From assembly GCA_022825885.1 (NCBI GenBank), contig JAJDVY010000037.1, positions 33,247 through 97,246 of the forward strand: a stretch of 64,000 nt of DNA, written 5' to 3'. Made by a program: the position numbers and the translations under genes. How positions within the stretch are numbered: position 1 is the stretch's first letter; each line of letters begins with the position of its first letter. Under the pieces are notes generated by a model. It was not told the DNA's origin and did no database searches. It worked only from the letters and a program-made list of their open reading frames with translations. Positions 62,288 through 64,000 of this stretch are shown here, one piece after another. The DNA comes from Nitrospirales bacterium (GTDB lineage: Bacteria; Nitrospirota; Nitrospiria; Nitrospirales; UBA8639).

Positions 62288-63574
62288 TCAGAGCAACGAC
62301 GTTTGCGAGGAATGGGATTGCCGGTCCTCGCGGGTCAACAAACGGACGGTTCCGTACTCCCCGTCGTAGCCAGGGGCGATGGTCACGTGGCCCGCGCGCA
62401 TGCGTTGAATCGCAAGGGCCAGAAGGCGGCCCCCGTTCTCTTCAATTTCCGCAATCGGCACGTTCATCAGAATCTCGAACTCATTTCCCAGACTCGCCAG
62501 CAACTGATGATAGGCTTCGGTGACTCCTTTGGTATTCACGCCGGCGCCGCGGACTTCCGCTATCAACTCGACCAACGGAACCAAGTTCCGGTACGGCAAC
62601 GCCCTCTGAGCTCGATGGCCTTCAGGCTGATCGGCCAGCATTTCGACGCGATGCATAACCCCGCGCGTCACGGGCTTTCCGCATTCCGGACAGGTATGAT
62701 CGTGAGCCCTGGCTTCCTCCGGAGACAAGCGGACCTGACAGTTCCGGTGTCCGTCGTAATGGTACTTGCCTTCTTCCGGAAAAAACTCGATCGTTCCCAG
62801 GAACAACGCGGGATCGCCGCTTATAAAAGCGGCCTTGATGCCATTGAACGACAAGTCGCCGTTCAACACGTTGGCTTCACGGCCAAGTTTACCCGGCGAA
62901 TGGGCATCAGAGTTGGAAATTAAGGTAATGCCGTCGAGCTGACTCAGCCGCCAGTTCATGGGCGGGTCCGAGGAGAGTCCGGTTTCAATCACTTGGATAT
63001 GAGGGCTCAAGTCTCCAAAACATTCTTCCAACGAATCAAACCCCGAATTGGCCCCGAACACCGAAAAGTGGGGGGTCCAGGCATGAGCCGGAACAAACAG
63101 GGCCTCCGGTGCGCGCTCCAGCATGACGCGCAACAACTCCTCACTATCCAATCCCAGGATGGGCCGTCCGTCAGAATGGAGATTGCCGATGCGTGCTAAC
63201 CGGTCCGTCATGTTCGCCACGGTGCTGAAACTCGGCGCAAAGATCAGGTTGTGTACCTTACGCGTGCGTTCATGGCGCTTATAAATACTGCTGATCTCGA
63301 CAGTCAGCATGAACCTGACCTCAGCCCGGCAGGACGCCGGCATTTTGGCGTCCACCGGAGCCGCCAGATCCGGTTTCAGGCGATAGAGACCCGGCTCAGC
63401 CGGTTCGAGTTTCTCCTGAAGCTCGGTGAACCAACCAGGATGCGTGAAGTCTCCTGTCCCGACGACGGCAAGCCCCTTGAACTGCGCCCAGCGATAGAGA
63501 CTCTCCGGGACCATGTCTCTGCTGACGGCTCGGGAGTAGCGGGAATGGATATGGAGATCGGCGATAAATGACAT
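62288..63574 (-). CDS. Endonuclease Q homologue (PHP-domain DNA repair nuclease)
   Basis: The 428-residue protein starts IADLHIHSRYSRAVSRDM, the PHP-domain metal site, with GLAVVGTGDFTHPGWFTEL next, ISNSDAHSPGKLGREANVL later, and a C-terminal zinc finger CPECGKPVTRGVMHRVEMLAD. This is the TIGR00375/EndoQ family: the archaeal enzyme cuts 5' of deaminated bases (uracil, hypoxanthine, xanthine) and abasic sites. Bacterial homologues are sparsely distributed. ATG 63574. Confidence 0.9.
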   Translation of the reverse strand: MSFIADLHIHSRYSRAVSRDMVPESLYRWAQFKGLAVVGTGDFTHPGWFTELQEKLEPAEPGLYRLKPDLAAPVDAKMPASCRAEVRFMLTVEISSIYKRHERTRKVHNLIFAPSFSTVANMTDRLARIGNLHSDGRPILGLDSEELLRVMLERAPEALFVPAHAWTPHFSVFGANSGFDSLEECFGDLSPHIQVIETGLSSDPPMNWRLSQLDGITLISNSDAHSPGKLGREANVLNGDLSFNGIKAAFISGDPALFLGTIEFFPEEGKYHYDGHRNCQVRLSPEEARAHDHTCPECGKPVTRGVMHRVEMLADQPEGHRAQRALPYRNLVPLVELIAEVRGAGVNTKGVTEAYHQLLASLGNEFEILMNVPIAEIEENGGRLLALAIQRMRAGHVTIAPGYDGEYGTVRLLTREDRQSHSSQTSLL

Positions 63575-63659
63575 GCAGCGTTTCCGGAGAGTCCGGCAAG
63601 CTTAGCGGGTATCCCGGCACGGGACAAGAGGCGGGAATTACCTAATGGCACACCGATCC

Positions 63660-64000
63660 CCCAGGAGGTTATTCCTGCCCCTCTTTCTGTCATTCCCGCC
63701 CCTCCTGCTGTCATCCCCGACCCCGATCGGGGATCCAGGGTTTGGGGGGGGGTCGTTATTTGGAAAGACGCGGGACGACACCCTTCGGCTCCGCTCAGGG
63801 CAGGCTCTTTTGTTTCGGCAAAAGAACCCAAAACCAGTGGCGCCCGGGCGGGGCCCCCCAGAAAAACCGAAGGTTGTCATTCTGAACGCAGTGAAGAATC
63901 TGTTTTTTGTAGGGAGTCGGTCGCTGATTGAGAGTTCCTTCGCTACGCTTCCTTCGGCTACGCTTCCTTCGGCTTCGCTCAGGACAAGCAGGACAGGCAG
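63660..64000. repeat. Cluster of REP-like repeats at the right edge
   Basis: This region holds CTGTCATTCCCGCCCC, CTGTCATCCCCGACCCCGAT, CGGGGATCCAGG, the unit CCCTTCGGCTCCGCTCAGGG followed by CAGGCTC (63781-63807), a TGTCATTCTGAACGCAGTGA unit near 63876 and three near-tandem CTACGCTTCCTTCGGC-like units near 63945. No gene is supported between 63575 and the window end. Confidence 0.75.

Overview
The window is 64 kb of bacterial chromosome from a Gram-negative organism. The evidence for an outer membrane is a TonB-dependent receptor, an autotransporter esterase, an outer-membrane barrel protein and several lipoproteins. The core genes are GC-rich. The tetrameric glyQ/glyS glycyl-tRNA synthetase, a pyruvate phosphate dikinase with a basic tail, a SoxCD-type molybdenum/cytochrome pair, a cupredoxin lipoprotein and very frequent REP-like repeats suggest a Nitrospira-like (Nitrospirota) chemolithotroph. 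That assignment is inference: the window has no rRNA or marker gene that settles it.

Layout. 1-1129 is the start of a secreted esterase running off the left edge, preceded by a short recQ-like scar. 1.3-9.4 kb is an accessory segment that is AT-richer in places: a two-gene operon of unknown function (1383-4887), a lipoprotein metalloprotease with a hexanucleotide repeat, a SLATT-like membrane protein beside a proline-rich peptide and a HicB-like protein, then DUF3800 and DUF2442 genes. 9.4-20.6 kb is mostly housekeeping: elbB-recQ, a DUF4258 pair, ppdK-ribD with overlapping stop and start, and glyQ-glyS. 20.8-21.9 kb is a complete IS481-like element sitting inside a REP-like repeat. A large TonB receptor follows, then a compact type II restriction-modification pair resembling SmaI, and then a 150-bp array of ATAGC motifs phased at the DNA helical pitch.

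27.6-44.2 kb holds metabolic and envelope genes: cupredoxin, thiD, alpha/beta hydrolase, gamma-carbonic anhydrase, epimerase, barrel protein, methyltransferase, MMPL/RND exporter, msrA, a desuccinylase-like deacylase, a cupredoxin-like secreted protein, a GDSL autotransporter, tRNA-Arg(CCU), a VapBC-like pair and a radical SAM protein. 44.3-44.6 kb is a 340-bp non-autonomous element with the termini of the IS at 20.8 kb. A TPR lipoprotein, a second methyltransferase/endonuclease pair and a small membrane protein follow.

48.6-63.6 kb carries soxC and a soxD-TPR fusion, a GH15 glucoamylase-like enzyme, a CDP-alcohol phosphatidyltransferase, a CCA/poly(A) polymerase-family enzyme, a DUF2007 zinc-ribbon protein, a three-domain LplT/PlsC/acyl-ACP synthetase protein, a sodium:solute symporter with a small partner, and a bacterial endonuclease Q homologue. 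Two repeat families recur between genes. One copy has entered the reading frame of glyS.

The points I would follow first are the phased ATAGC array, the unknown two-gene operon, the soxD-TPR fusion, the repeat inside glyS, and the dispersed IS termini.
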